Assembly: GCF_026212465.1 (NCBI RefSeq)
Contig: NC_080053.1
Location: 6,548,506-6,612,505 of the forward strand
Length of the DNA: 64,000 nt
Source: Amaranthus tricolor
Taxonomy: Eukaryota > Streptophyta > Magnoliopsida > Caryophyllales > Amaranthaceae
Direction of reading: 5' to 3'
In this document: piece by piece, positions 35,101-48,448 of the stretch
Layout: each line of letters starts with the position of its first letter
Numbering within the stretch: the stretch's first letter is position 1
The notes under the pieces: model-generated
What the model was told of the DNA's origin: nothing
Databases searched by the model: none
The model's input: the letters and a program-made list of their open reading frames with translations, nothing else
Position numbers and translations under genes: made by a program

Positions 35101-37183
35101 TATTAATTATTTTACCAATTCGATTTAATTAAGTGTTATATATATATATATAAATAGTATTAGTTTTCCCATGCGTTTCAGCGCAATGAAAAGAGTGCGT
35201 GGACAAATGGGATCTACATCTAGAGCCACATTTCCAAAATGGATAGCAAGAAAGGTACACAAATTCAATTTTAAGTTGCGATTTTAAGGGTTTTTAAGCA
35301 TTTTTGTCAATTTCGCGCGTAACGTAGGTCAAACATGGTTTGTTATGCACGAAACATGGCACACAACACTATTTGGCATATATTATTGTGTTGAAATGGT
35401 TAGAATTGAAAATAATAGTCATATGCTAAAAATTAGGTGTTAAGTTGCGATTTTAAGTGTTTTTAAGCGTTTTTGTCAATTTTGCGCGTAAAGTAGGTCA
35501 AACATGGTTTGTTATGCACGAAACTTGGCACACAACACTATTTGGCATATATTATTGTGTTGAAATGGTTAGAATTGAAAATAATAGTCATATGCTAGAA
35601 ATTAGAAGTTAAGTTGCGATTTTAAGGGTTTTTAAGCGTTTTTGTCAATTTCGCGCGTAAAGTACTCAAACTTGGTTTTGATGCGAAACTGGGGCTGATT
35701 ATTAAGGCCTTGGTTATGAAAGGATTAATGCTGTGCGTAAGCTTTGATTAATGACACAGTCAAAAACTACAAATGATCATGAAAAGAACACGAAACAACC
35801 ACAAACACTTAAACAAAATTCTGATCTAGCAAACTGTCGAGCAGCCCTCCTTCAGCTCAGCTTCTAGGAGTCCACGGGGATTGTTAGAATGTTTTTAGGA
35901 CCTTGATAGCTAGATCCAAGTACCAAGATTCCATTTCCACTTTAGCCTAGGTCCTGGATGCATAGGTTTTGTCTCCACGTGTCGTGCAAGGTGGTCTGGT
36001 CACTAGTTTGCTGTTGTGTCAATTTCGCGCGTAAAGTAGCTCAAACATGGTTTGTTATGCACGAAACTTGGCACAGAACACTATTTGGCATAAATTATTG
36101 TTTTCAAATGGTTAAAATTGAAAATAATAGTCATATGCTAGAAATTAGAAGTTAAGTTGCGATTTTAAGGGTTTTTAAGCGTTTTTGTCAATTTCGCGCG
36201 TAAAGTAGGTCAAACATGGTTTGTTATGCACGAAACTTGGCACACAACACTATTTGGCATATATTATTGTGTTTAAATGGTTATAATTGAAAATAATAGT
36301 CATATGCTAGAAATTAGAAGTTAAGTTGCGATTTTAAGAGTTTTTAAGCGTTTTTGTCAATTTCGCGCGTAAAGTAGGTCAAACATGGTTTGTTATGCAC
36401 GAAACTTGGCACACAACACTATTTGGCATATATTATTGTTTTGAAATGGTTAGAATTGAAAATAATAGTCATATGCTAGAAATTAGAAGTTAAGTTGCGA
36501 TTTTAAGGGTTTTTAAGTGTTTTTGTCAATTTCGAGCGTAAAGTAGGTCAAACATGGTTTGTTATGCACGAAACTTGGCACACAACACTATTTGGCATAT
36601 ATTATTGTGTTGAAATGGTTAGAATTGAAAATAATAGTCATATGCTAGAAATTAGGTGTTAAGTTGCGATTTTCAGGGTTTTTAAGCGTTTTTGTCAATT
36701 TCGTGCGTAAAGTAGCTCAAACTTTGTTTGTTTTGCACGAAACTTGGCACACAACACTATTTGGTATATATTATTTTGGAGAAGTTGTTAGAATTCAAAA
36801 TCATAGTAATATTCTAGAATTTACGTGTTAAGTTGCGATTTTATGCGTTTTTAACCGTTTTTGACACTAACATCTATTTTCTCTTAGTGCTTTCAACAAC
36901 CTTCTTCTTCCGTTAACTGCGGCTACTACGCGCTGAAGTTTATGGACGATATTATAAATTCCGTGAAGGACTTTGGAGTCGAAAATATAGATGCCGTAAG
37001 TATTTGTTAAGTTCTTAATTAAATATATTATTGGTATAATCTAATGTTAATATTAATCTTTTATTTTAATATTATATATAGGTTTTAAACGACATTCCGA
37101 GGGAAACACGCCCTTTGAAAAGTGAAGAGATGCGCGAATTAAAAGACAAGATTGCCGTGCATCTTACTAATATTTGTCCTTGA
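32148..37183 (+). pseudogene. CACTA second gene: Transposase_24, DUF8039-like and Ulp1-type cysteine protease
   Basis: Likely exons are 32148-32552, 32637-32894, 32996-33269, 33372-33842, 33944-34228, 34309-34610, about 34706-34887, 34976-35092, 35182-35254, 36888-36995 and 37082-37183. Exons 1-4 carry a Plant transposase (Ptta/En/Spm) domain: YNALGQPCGKWRRQYGKQVG, EIWGHITKRDWEAFV, and a coiled segment near ALREEAETLRAEI. Exon 5 (FSLPIPMPAWSLEKLSDALG, FVTWPYAWVRF) resembles DUF8039. The last exons form a C48 peptidase core with all three catalytic residues visible: His in DLHWILLIICP, Asp in HVFDSLQ and Cys in VNCGYYALKFMDDI. In-frame stops at 32502 (TAG, exon 1) and near 34758 (TGA in IGWF*PESI) disable it. 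Ulp1-like proteases have been reported in other plant transposons. The function within the transposon is unknown. Confidence 0.8.
35273..36890 (+). repeat. 169-bp tandem repeat array in an intron of the Ulp1 gene
   Basis: The word AAGTTGCGATTTTAAG starts units at 35273, 35442, 35611, 36154, 36323, 36492, 36661 and 36830; the spacing is exactly 169 except for one 543-base gap. Units share TTTTTGTCAATTTCGCGCG, GGTCAAACATGGTTTGTTATG and CACACAACACTATTTGG. The long gap holds a roughly 375-base insertion of unrelated sequence (about 35670-36018). Diverged units recur in the second CACTA element at 46249-46765. Confidence 0.9.
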
Positions 37184-37220
37184 TAAATTGTAATTATAGT
37201 AGATTATTTTTTATACTTTA

Positions 37221-37472
<252 letters not shown>

Positions 37473-37624
37473 GTAATATTATATTATATATACGAGCGAG
37501 AGTTTATTATTACTATTGCATTATTATGATGTTGATTAATGTGATTATCATTGGATTAATCACTGTTATTACATTGTATTATTATTGCATTATTATAAAG
37601 ATAAAACTGGAAAAGAAAAAAAAA

Positions 37625-37872
37625 AGAGGTAGTTGCTGCGGTTTTTGCCAATGACCGCAGCAAATAAAGAGTGTTATTTGCTGCGGTTTTGGCCCTTGAC
37701 CGCAGCAAATAACACTCTTTATTTGCTGCGGTTTTTGCCCATGACCGCAGCAAATAAGTCCCATATTTGCTGCGGTTGTGAACCGCAGCAATTAAAGTAC
37801 GACATTTGCTGCTATCACAATTGCTGGGGGCCAAAACCGCAGCAAATAATGGCAAAAAAACCGCAGCAAATG
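37625..37872. repeat. CACTA 3' subterminal repeat array
   Basis: Densely packed TTTGCTGCGGTTTT and GACCGCAGCAAAT units, arranged as inverted pairs with short loops, matching the array at 27985-28250. These precede the right terminal repeat. Confidence 0.85.
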
Positions 37873-37890
37873 ATGTTTTTTCCACTACTG

Positions 37891-38521
37891 TATAAAAAAA
37901 AGTTTGATTTACTATTTTAAATTATTATAAATATTTTTGTGATACTAATAAAATAACAATTTAAAAGATATTTTTGAGAAATTTTTATAAGTTATTAAAC
38001 ATTGAAATTTTTTTCTTGAATATATGAGATTATATAATTAAAGTAACTTTTAATCACTATTTAGTACAAAATATTTTATTTGCTAAATATTTGACCAAAA
38101 TTTATGTAAAATGATGTAAAAGTACTTTTAGTAAACTTGTCGTTCAAACTATGTGTGAAATATTGATTTTGTGAAAATACAAGTTTTACTTGTTTTATAA
38201 TTAGAAATATTGACTTTTGTGAAAATTATAAGTTTGATTAGTTTTAAAACTAGAAATATTGTTTTTTGTGAAATTATAAGTTTTTTGATTTGTTTTTTAA
38301 CGACTAGAATGTTGATTTTTGCAAACCTAATAAGTTTACTTATTTGTGTCTTTTCCATAAGTTGTCAAATCACTCTGTAATGAAGTACAAATGCATTGTA
38401 CTACATTTCCCATTTATAGTGAATGACTCGTCCTTCCTTGTTCACTCTCCTCTACAGTTTTTGATTTTCTCTCATACATCCCTTTCATTCTTTCCTTGTC
38501 AAGCTTTCAAACTGCTCCTCA
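37891..38521. other. AT-rich stretch before a retrotransposon ORF
   Basis: 38100-38345 contains a roughly 65-base motif repeated about four times (TAGAAATATTGATTTTTGTGAAA...TATAAGTTT). 38400-38520 is a pyrimidine-rich leader before the 38522 ATG. No gene. Confidence 0.5.
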
Positions 38522-39902
38522 ATGGCTCCCAAAAGAAAGCTTACCCGATCATCTATAAAATCTGAAAAAGGAGAAACGTCGAAATCACCAATGCAAGAAA
38601 CTCCAACTCCATTCATTCCCTCACCTCTTACATTTTTGGAGGTACCCAAAAATTGGTTTGAAAATCAAACTGCATTTGGTCGATGGATTGATACATTCAA
38701 ACACTGTTCATTATCTTATGTTGACATTCTTGATTATAACTTCTTTTTGTTTGAAGATTTTGAGATCGTTTCTTCATTCATCAAAACAACTTCTAGTAAG
38801 TTGTTGGATCCCGGTTCTGTTTCATACCCTATTCTTGTCAAAATCTTCTATTGCAATTTGTCATTCACTATTGTTGATGGTTATTCGGCCTTAAGGAGTT
38901 TTGTCAAAGGCCAAGAGATTGTAATTTCTAAAACCCTAATCAATGATCTTCTAAAATTATCAAATGTTGTTAATAACTCTAGACCAAATTCTATGGCACT
39001 ACAAAATGACAAAGATATGTTTATTCTTGATTCTCATTCTGATTTTTCTCCTGCCAAATAACTTACTCACAATGCCTTGAATCTCTGTGGAAAATTGTTA
39101 CACAATCTTCTTGTTAGAACTGTTTTATCTCGTAATTCATCTTGTGAAACTTGTCACAGATGCACATCTCATTTTAATGTGGAAAATTGCTTCTATAATA
39201 ACCGTTGATTATGCCTCACTTATCATTTCAACTATGTGTTTTTGTAGTTCTCCTGTTCGTAACAGTGCCCTTCCTTATGCTAATCTCCTGACTTTAATCT
39301 TTGATCATTTTAATTTACTCTTTCATTTAGAGGAAGTAGATTATTCTGGTCCTCAATCTCTTTCTAGCAATGTCCTCCCTCCCTTGAGAATTTTTAAAAT
39401 TCATGGTAAGTATGAGTTGTACTCACACTTGTCTTTATCTGAACAAGAGGATCTTCAAAAGATCTATGGCAAAAAGCTCTCTCGTCTTGAACCCCAACTT
39501 AAAGAACACACCACACTTTCATGCCTAGAGTCTCTTGACTCTGAGGTCAGTGAAATGAAAATGTCCATACTTGGTTTGCATGATAAAGTGTCCACTTTAA
39601 CATTTATGTTAGACACATTTATGAAAAAAATAAAGGGTATGATTGTTGAAGATGTGGTTATGGAAAAAGAAGAAGTTGATGAGGGCAACGCTGAAGAGCA
39701 AAAGGAGGACGATGCTATGGAGGTAGAAGAGGAGAAAGCAGAAGAGAAGGAGGCAGAGCAAAAAGAGGAAGAGAAAGAAGAAGAAATTGATGCCACCCCC
39801 ATCCATGCAATTCCACCACCAACTGTTGAAGCTACTCTTGAAACCTCTACACCAATCAAACCCAAACCCTCCAAGAAGAGGAAGACAAGGTCTAAGAAGT
39901 AG
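38522..39902 (+). pseudogene. post-pol ORF of a SIRE-like copia element (plant transposon protein)
   Basis: It starts MAPKRKLTRSSIKSEKGE and shows SVSYPILVKIFYCNL and GQEIVISKTLINDLL, the pattern of the plant transposon protein domain that lies after pol or before the 3' LTR in large copia elements. A stop after FSPAK at 39059 and a frameshift near 39155 split it. The second half continues in another frame with MWKIASIITVDYASLI and RNSALPYANLLTLIFDHF, a coiled region (SEVSEMKMSILGLHDKVSTL), and an acidic Glu/Lys-rich tail ending KKRKTRSKK. The homologous ORF of the other copy is at 49130-50900. Function is unknown; an envelope-like role is sometimes proposed from position only. Confidence 0.6.
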
Positions 39903-40660
39903 TTTCTATGACGGTAGATGAACATTTTTTTATTATTGCCAAACAGTCATTTTTTATTAAACAATTCCAACATTTTCATCCCTGTTTACTTTTTGATGAA
40001 AGTCAAAAAGGGGGAGAAATTATGTAAATTATGTTTGTTATTTTGCTTTGCATGTTGCATATTAGTGTTGCTTTGCATATTGTTTTATTGTTTGATTGAT
40101 TGCTAGATGCTTCTTACTTTTTTTATTGTTCATGATCCAGTAGTTTATATTATTTTTAAAAGGGGGAGAAATTTGAGAAATTTATGTTTGTTGATTTGTT
40201 GTAATTTGTGTGATTGTTTATCGTAATCATTTGCTTGGTTACTTACTTATTTATTACTTATTATTGCTGATTATTTTTTTTTTAAAAAAAAGTATATCAT
40301 AGTTACTTGGTTAATGTTTGATGATATGTTCATGGAAACTGATTATTGTTCTTGTTCATGTTGTTTAATAATCATGATACACTTTGATTTTAAAATATTG
40401 ATATGATGATATGATGCTACAATTTACTATTGATTATTATACCTTTGCATGTATTGTGATTGGGTATTTGTTTACATGCATGGAAAAAGACAAGCATGAA
40501 AATTTATTGGTTTATGCTATTCTGATTTGAAACTGTTTTCAAAGTCTTGAAAACAATCTGCTTTATGATATCTTGTTATTCTTATCATGTTTTTCAATTC
40601 ATATTAACTTAGAAATATGATTTAGGAAAATATGGTTTTGACTTTCATCAAGGGGGAGAT
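39903..40660 (+). other. retrotransposon 3' region with repeated polypurine-like motifs
   Basis: AAAAAGGGGGAGAAATTATG (about 40004), AAAAGGGGGAGAAATTTGAG (about 40158) and ATCAAGGGGGAGAT (40648-40660) lie at intervals. The last sits directly before the LTR-like start and is the best candidate for the polypurine tract. No gene. Confidence 0.6.
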
Positions 40661-42065
40661 TGAAGACTCAACTCTTTTAAATGATGGTAATTCAAAAAAC
40701 ATATTAATTAAACAAATAAATTAAGTAATTATATTTAGTTGTTTAAGTTGATTCGAAATCATATTAAATATAAAGTGAATAATTGTTATATATTTTAAGT
40801 CCTAAATATTGAAATATGTTTAAATGACTTAAGTTTATCTTAAGGTTGATTTTATAAGTTTTGAAATAAGTTTAAATGCTTTTCAGATAATTATGTTTAA
40901 GATAAGGTTATTTTCGTAATTATCATTTGAAATATTTTAATAGTCAAGGTTTATTAAAATTAACTTTGAAATATTTTAATAGGTCAAAATATATTGAAAT
41001 TAAGTTTGAATTAAAAATAAGGTATGTTTGAATATTTTGAATATATCATTACACGTTTTATTTTAAACGTTTGGATATATTATGTGTTTTATCTTTTATG
41101 TTAAATTTGTTATTAAATTTGAATTTGAATTTAAAATGTGTGATTAAGATATTTAGATGATTAAATATTAAAGTATAAGCTTCACACGTTTTATATTTAA
41201 TTAAGAGTACACGGTTTATATTTGAATTTAAATAAGTTGTTATGCTATGTTAATTAAAGAGTTTTCTATAAATAAGATGACAATTTAAATTGATACTAAA
41301 AATAGGAAATAACAATTTAAATTAATACTCAAAGTAGGAATTAATTTTGAATAATAATTTACACGTTGAATTATCTGTTTTTGCTGTGTTTTCAATATTT
41401 TGTATGAGTTTTAACGTGGCAGCACAACAATGGTTAATAGAAACAAATTATAGCAATCAATGACAAAATTATATGAGCTGTCAGTGCAACATTAGTTTAG
41501 GTAAAGCTCAAGATCTTGAAGACTGGCACAGATTATCCAGATCAACGAAATTAACGGATGAAGCTTTCTTCTTCTTCAAGGATATGTTGAGGTGTGACAT
41601 ATATAAATACAAGGCTTTGTTCAAAGATTAAGATTGCACCTCTTCTTACAATTTTCTCTCTTTTGAAAATAAGATCTAGTATTCTCTAAATGTTCAAAAG
41701 AGTTGTAATTCTTAGTTTATCTAGCTCTTACAATTTGTAATAGGATTAAGTGTTAAAAAAAGAGTTAGAATTTTCAAAGATTAATACGTCTAACTTAGAA
41801 TACTTTTTAAAGTGTTCAAGTTATAATCTCTATTGTGAGATTAGGATTTGCTTTTATTAAGGGACCTGTAAGACGTTCTTCAAGGGGAAGAACAAGGTGA
41901 GAGAAGATAGAGAGATTTCTCTTAAAGTCCATTAATAAAAGGCATTGAAATCCTATGGGCTGGAAGAGAACCCATAGGCGGGGAGTAGGTTGTTTAGAAC
42001 CGAACCTCGTTAACACATCGTGTGTTATTGTTTAAGTTTATTTTCCGCATATACGTTATAGTTTT
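40661..42065 (+). repeat. copia LTR (3' limit approximate)
   Basis: TGAAGACTCAACTC follows the polypurine tract AAGGGGGAGAT. It is AT-rich, with CATATATAAATAC at about 41600 as a TATA-like element and AACACATCGTGTGTTATTG near the end, close to TTTACAAATCAACA. It could be the 3' LTR of the element that carries the 38522 ORF. Because pol sequence follows after a missing gag, it may also have served as the 5' LTR of the next element. Confidence 0.55.
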
Positions 42066-45000
42066 ACAAATCAACATAAAACTGTCCCAGAAAAAAGTTT
42101 TGAAAGGTCACTTAATCTCTTGAGATAATCTTCCAGACGAAAATTTTAAATGGCCCTACTCTCTATTCACCGTGCCAAAAGGGAACAACATGATAAATCT
42201 AACAAAATTTATCTCGATCGCATTTAGATAAAGAACTATGATTCATGTCTAATCGACAAGGAAACCAAGGAAGACTGGGTTCCTGATTCTAATAATTAAT
42301 TTGTTTTGCAGGTTGTAGTGAGGGGGAACAACTCATGGTATCTCGACATTGGGTGTTCCAAGCACATGACAGGTGATAGATCGAAATTTCTCTCACTAGA
42401 AGCCTATGATGGAGGAACTGTGACTTTCAATGACAACATGAAAGGCGAAATCATAGCCAAAGGAAAAGTGGGAAGGTCAAGTTTTCATGCAATTGATAAT
42501 GTATTTTTGGTCGAGAATTTAAAACATATTTTACTATGTATTTCTTAGTTATGTGACAAAGGTAACTCTGTAAATTTCACTTCAAAAATGTATTATTTCT
42601 AGGATTGACACAAGAAACATTGTTCTGGAAAGAATCCGTAAAGGAAACACTTATGTTGTGGACATCAACACTGTTCCCAAATCGAATCTGACTTGTCTCA
42701 GTGTCATAGAAGAAGACCCTCTTCTTTGGCACAAACGTCTAGGTCATACTAGCTTTTCTTTGATTAATACTTTAAGATCAAAAGACCTAGTAAGAGGTTT
42801 TCCGCTCCTTAAATACCAAAAGGATGGAATTTTTTATCCTTGTGCCAAAGGAAAACATGTGAGGTTGTCCTTTAAACCTGAGAATGTGGTGACCACCTCA
42901 AAACCGCTTGAATTAATCCATATGGATCTTTGTGGACCTATAAGAAATTCAAATCCATAATGGCAAACGATATGTATTTTTTATTGTTGATGATTACAGT
43001 AGATTTACGTGGACCATCTTTTTAGTAAGCAAAGATGAGGCTTTCAATGAGTTTGTTTCTTTTGCTAATATAATACAAAAATCTAGTAATAGACAACTTT
43101 TCACATAAGGTCAGATCATGGTAAAGAATTTGAAAATTCAAGCTTTATGGATTATTGCAATGAGCATGACATAAGTCATAACTTTTTCGCACTAAGAACA
43201 CCACAACAAAATGGTGTGGTGGAAAAAAAAATAGAACATTAGAGGAAATGGCTAGAACTATCTTAATTGCTAGTGGTCTTCCTAGGAACTTTTGGGCCGA
43301 AGTTGTTAATATATTTTAAATCGTGTATTAATTAGACCTATCACTTCTAAGACACCTTATGAATTGTTTAAAGGTATAAACCGAATATTTCCTATTTTCG
43401 TGTGTATGGATGTAGAGTTTTGTTCATGTTAATGGAAAAAGAAACATAGGAAAGTTTGATGAAAGAAGTGATGAAGCAGTATTTCTTGGCTATTTATCTC
43501 ATAGTAAAACTTATAGAGTTTGCAACAAAAGAACTATGTGTGTTGAAGAATCTGTTTACTTTAGTTTTGAATAAACTAATTTTATGACAAGTGAACGGGA
43601 AACAAGTAATTTTAAAATAGGTCTTGCAAATTTGGAAGATGATGAAGATGTAACTAAAGAGCAAGATGAAAGAGCAATTGGAGAACAACAAACTCAAGAA
43701 GAAACCGAAGTACCTGACCAGGAAGAAGAACAGTCGGTAAATGAGGACCAGCAAGGTATTCCCAATCCAACTGTTCCCAAAAATGAACTGAATGATCAGG
43801 TTGAAGCTGAGCAGAATGTCAATCAAGTTAGTGAACTTGTTTCCACAATTGTTCCTACAAGAGAATTTGTGCTTAAACCATGGAAACATCAAAAATATCA
43901 TCCACTTGACTTGATCATCAGTGATTTAAATAAGGGCAAACAAACCATATCTCAAATGAGAAATTTCTATGCACACTTCGCCTTCCTCTCAACATTGGAA
44001 CCCAAAAATCACGAAGAAGCCTTAAAAGATTCCGGATGGGTTTGTTGCCATGCAAGATGAAATGAATGAATTTGAAAGAAATAAAGTGTGGCAATTAGAA
44101 CCGAAACCAAAAGACAAAAAGGTTATTGGGCTAAAAAATGGGTATTTAGAAACAAATTGGATGAACATGGAATCATAGTAAGAAATAAAGCGAGGCTCGT
44201 GGTTAAAGGGTACAATCAATAAGAAGGGATCGATGATACAGAGATATTTTCTCTGATAGCCAGGTTAGATGCTATCAGAATTCTAATTTCTTTTGCTACT
44301 TTTATGAATGTTAAGTTATATCAAATGGATGTGAAATATGCTTTCTTGAATGGTTTTCTTGATGAAAAAGCCTTTGTGGAACAACCCCCTGACTTTGAAA
44401 ATCCTTCTTTTTCTGATTATGTCTATAAGCTTAATAATGTTCTTTATAGGCTAATACAAGCTCCTAGGCAATGGTATGAAAGATTATCAAAGTTTTTGAT
44501 TGAAAATGATTTTATTAGAGGTAAAATTGATAAAACCTTGTTTTTCAAGAATAGAGGTTGTGATATTTTAGTTGTACAAATTTATGTTGATGATATTATT
44601 TTTGGTGCCACTAATGAATTGTTATGTAAAGAATTTGTTAATATTATGAATGCTGAATTTGAAATGAGTATGATGGGAGATTTAAATTTCTTCCTTGGTT
44701 TGCAAATTAAATAAACGGATAATGGAATTTTTATTCATCAACAAAAATATATAAAAGAACTTCTTAAGAAATATGTTTTAGATAATGCTAAAACAAACCA
44801 CACACTGATGGCTACAAACGTTAGATTAGATGAAGATACAAATGGTATTAATGTTGATCAAACCATGTAAAAAGGTATGATTGGATCTTTATTATATCTA
44901 ACCGCTAGTAGACTCGATATTGCGTTTAGTGTTGGTTTGTGTGCTAAATTTCAATCAAATCCCAAAGAATCTCATCGTACAGCAGTGAAAAGAATTCTGA

Positions 45001-46248
45001 GATATTTGAAGGGAACAGATGACTTGTCCCTATTTTATCCAAAAAGTGATGTCTATGATTTGAAAGGTTATAGTGATGCAGACTATGCAGGAGATCTTGT
45101 AAACAGAAAAAGCACCTCAAGTATGGTACAATTCTTTGGCTCTTGTTTAGTGTCTTGGTGTTCCAAGAAACAAAACACTGTTGCATTATCCACCGCGGAA
45201 GCAGAATATGTTGCGGCAGCAGCTTGCTGTTCCCAAATGCTATGGATCAAACAACAGCTAAGAGACTTTGGTATTAAGTTTGAATGTGTTCCTATTTATT
45301 GTGATAGTGCTAGTGTCGTATGCATATCTAAAGATCCCGTGCATCATTCTAGGGTTAAACATATTCATATAAGACATCATTTTCTTAAGGATAATGTGGA
45401 AAATAAAAATATATCAGTTAAGCATGTTAATACTAATGAGAAAATAGCAGATATTATGACAAAACCACTTCCAAGGGAACAACATGAAAACACTAGTGGA
45501 AAAAACCTCATTTGCTACGGTTTTTTGGCCATAATATGCTGCGGTTTTAGCCCCAAGCATTAGTGATAGCAGCAGATGGCCTACTGTAAATGCTACGATT
45601 TAAAACCGCAGCAGAAAAGTCAACCATATGCTGCGGGCCTCCCTAAAACCGCAGCATATAGTGCAAGATTATATGCTGCGGTTTTGTGGAGGCCCGCAAC
45701 ATGTATATTATTTTTTTTTTCTTTTTTCGTTTAATACTAATAAATAATCCAATAATGTATAATGTAAACAATGATTAATCCAATAATCCAATGGTAATCA
45801 CCAATTATCACCAATAATCTCTTTGCAAACTTTCGATCGTATATATAATAATATGTACATATACAAATTAAAGTCCTAAATCTAAAATAATGACATTATT
45901 TACCAAGAACAAAAATTAGCAAGATACGCGGCAATCATGTCTTTTAATTGGCGCATTTCTCTATCTCTCAAAGGGCGTGTTTCCCTTGGAATGTCGTATA
46001 AAACCTATAATATAATATTAAGTTAAATGATACATAAACATTAGATTTTACCAATAGTAAATATATAATATTATAATTTAATTAGAACGTAACAAATACT
46101 TACAGCGTCAATGTTTTTGACTCCAACCTCCTTCACGGATTGTAAGATATCATCCATGTATTTGAGAGTGTAGTAGCTGCAATCAACGGTATAATCAGCT
46201 TGTCGAAAGCACTAAGAGAAAATAGTTGTTAGTGCCAAATAGTGTTGT

Positions 46249-46765
46249 GTGCCAAGTTTCGTGCAAAACAAACCAAGTTTGAGCTACCTTATTCGCGAAA
46301 GTGCCAAAAAAAGCTTAAAAACCCATAAAAATCGCAACTTAGCACGTAATTTCTAACATATGACTATGATTTTCAATTCTAACCACTTCAACACAATAAT
46401 ATATACCAAATAGTGTTGTGTGCCAAGTTTCGTGCAAAACAAACCAAGTTTGAGCTACTTTATGCGCAAAAGTGCCAAAAAAGCTTAAAAACCTATAAAA
46501 TCGCAACTTAGCACGTAATTTCTAGCATATGACTTTGATTTTCAATTCTAACCACTTCAACACAATAATATATACCAAATAGTTTTTGTGTGCCAAGTTT
46601 CGTGCAAAACAAACCAAGTTTGAGCTACTTTATGCGCGAAAGTGCCAAAAAAGCTTAAAAACCCATAAAATCACAACTTAGTACGTAATTTCTAACATAT
46701 GACTATGATTTTCAATTCTAACCACTTCAACACAATAATATATACCAAATAGTGTTGTGTGCCTT
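46249..46765 (-). repeat. roughly 170-bp tandem repeat in the nonautonomous CACTA
   Basis: GTGCCAAGTTTCGTGC begins units at 46249, 46420 and 46590; a fourth, cut short, starts near 46759. Spacing is 169-171. On the - strand the units are diverged relatives of the 169-bp repeat at 35273-36890 and occupy the same intron. Confidence 0.85.
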
Positions 46766-46896
46766 TACTGCTGTCCATTTCGGAAATGTGGCTCTGGATA
46801 TAGATCTCATTTCTCCACGCACTTTCTTCATTGTGCTAAAACGCATGGGAAAATTATAACTATTTATATATCAATGCATGTAATAATATTAATGTA

Positions 46897-47121
<225 letters not shown>

Positions 47122-48448
47122 CACTTAATTAAATGAAAATTGGTAAAATTTATAAAATTACGTACACATTCAACAAGGCTTTGAATTTTGTGCAGCCATC
47201 AATAAACCAACTCCCCCCGTCCTAACTTGATGTTCAACCGCAATACTACAAAATTCTAATACGCCATCAATAAATTCTGACGATTCAATATTTCCATACA
47301 TCCAAGAACGATCTTTTGTCATCCTAATTACTGTGATTAATTAGTTCAAAACAAAATTAATACACAATTTTTAACATATATACTTAACGAACTCTAATTA
47401 ACCACAATATTAAGTAATAATCATTCATTTAACCCTAATGTTACAGTATTAATAACAAACCATCATAATCTATAAATTGTTTAAAAAATATGTATATTCT
47501 AATAAGAATATGTTTTAGCCCTAATAATAATAAATTTAACCATAAACAACCCTAATTAAACCTAATTTACAAACTATAAAAAAATTATGATAAATTTAAA
47601 ACATAAAAACCACAACTACATACACATTCATAAATAAAATGAAGAATTACTTAAAAATATAAAAAAAAAACATGAAATTTATGATAAATTTAAAACTTAA
47701 AAACAACAACCACATACACATTCATAAATTATGATAAATTTAAACCTAATATACAAAATCAAAATGAAAATTATACCTTTAATTTTTGTGGGTTTTGGGT
47801 TGTATGTGTATTAACCAATACAATGAAAAAAAATTAGTATAAAATAAACTAAGCCCTAAAACACAATTAATGAAGCTTGAACAACAATGGGTTTGAGAAC
47901 TAAGCTTTTAAAAATTATACCTTGAAGAAGAGCAAGAACTAAGCCCAAATTTCGTGGGTTTTTCGTGGGTTTAAGAAGAGCAACAACAGAGTGTGTTTCA
48001 AGCAGCAGATGATGAAGAAGAGCAAGAAGAGCAAGAATAGCAAGAATGATGGAGAAGAGCAAGAACTCAGATGATGAAGACGAGGGTTTGAAGAGAAAGA
48101 AACTATCGTCGATTTTTGAAGAGTTGGTTTGAAGAAGATGAAAACGTATGTTTAGTGAAACAGAAGAGGGTTTTGCATTTTAACGTTATAAGGCGCGTTT
48201 TTGAAAGTATTAAATGCTGCGGGCATGCCAAAAACCACAGCATTTAAGTTGTCCAAGTGATTAATTGCTGCGGGCAAGCGTAAAATCGCAACATTTGAGT
48301 GTTTTTTTTTCCCAAATTCTTTTTCCTATTTATTGCTGCGTATATAAAAAAACCGCAGCAAATGATTAGCAGCGGATACGTTTTTTTCCACTAGTTAAAG
48401 ATGAGGCTGGAACTTGGAATGATCAAGCTCCACTAAAGTTTATGACAA

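Noticed and set aside
35273..36890. Regular repeat with constant spacing considered as a CRISPR array
   Set aside because: Units are 169 bp with no unique spacers between them, inside a plant transposon intron; it is a tandem satellite-like array.
39464..39925. 153-residue - strand frame rich in Ser
   Set aside because: Antisense of the acidic tail of the post-pol ORF; the sense strand carries the recognisable domain.
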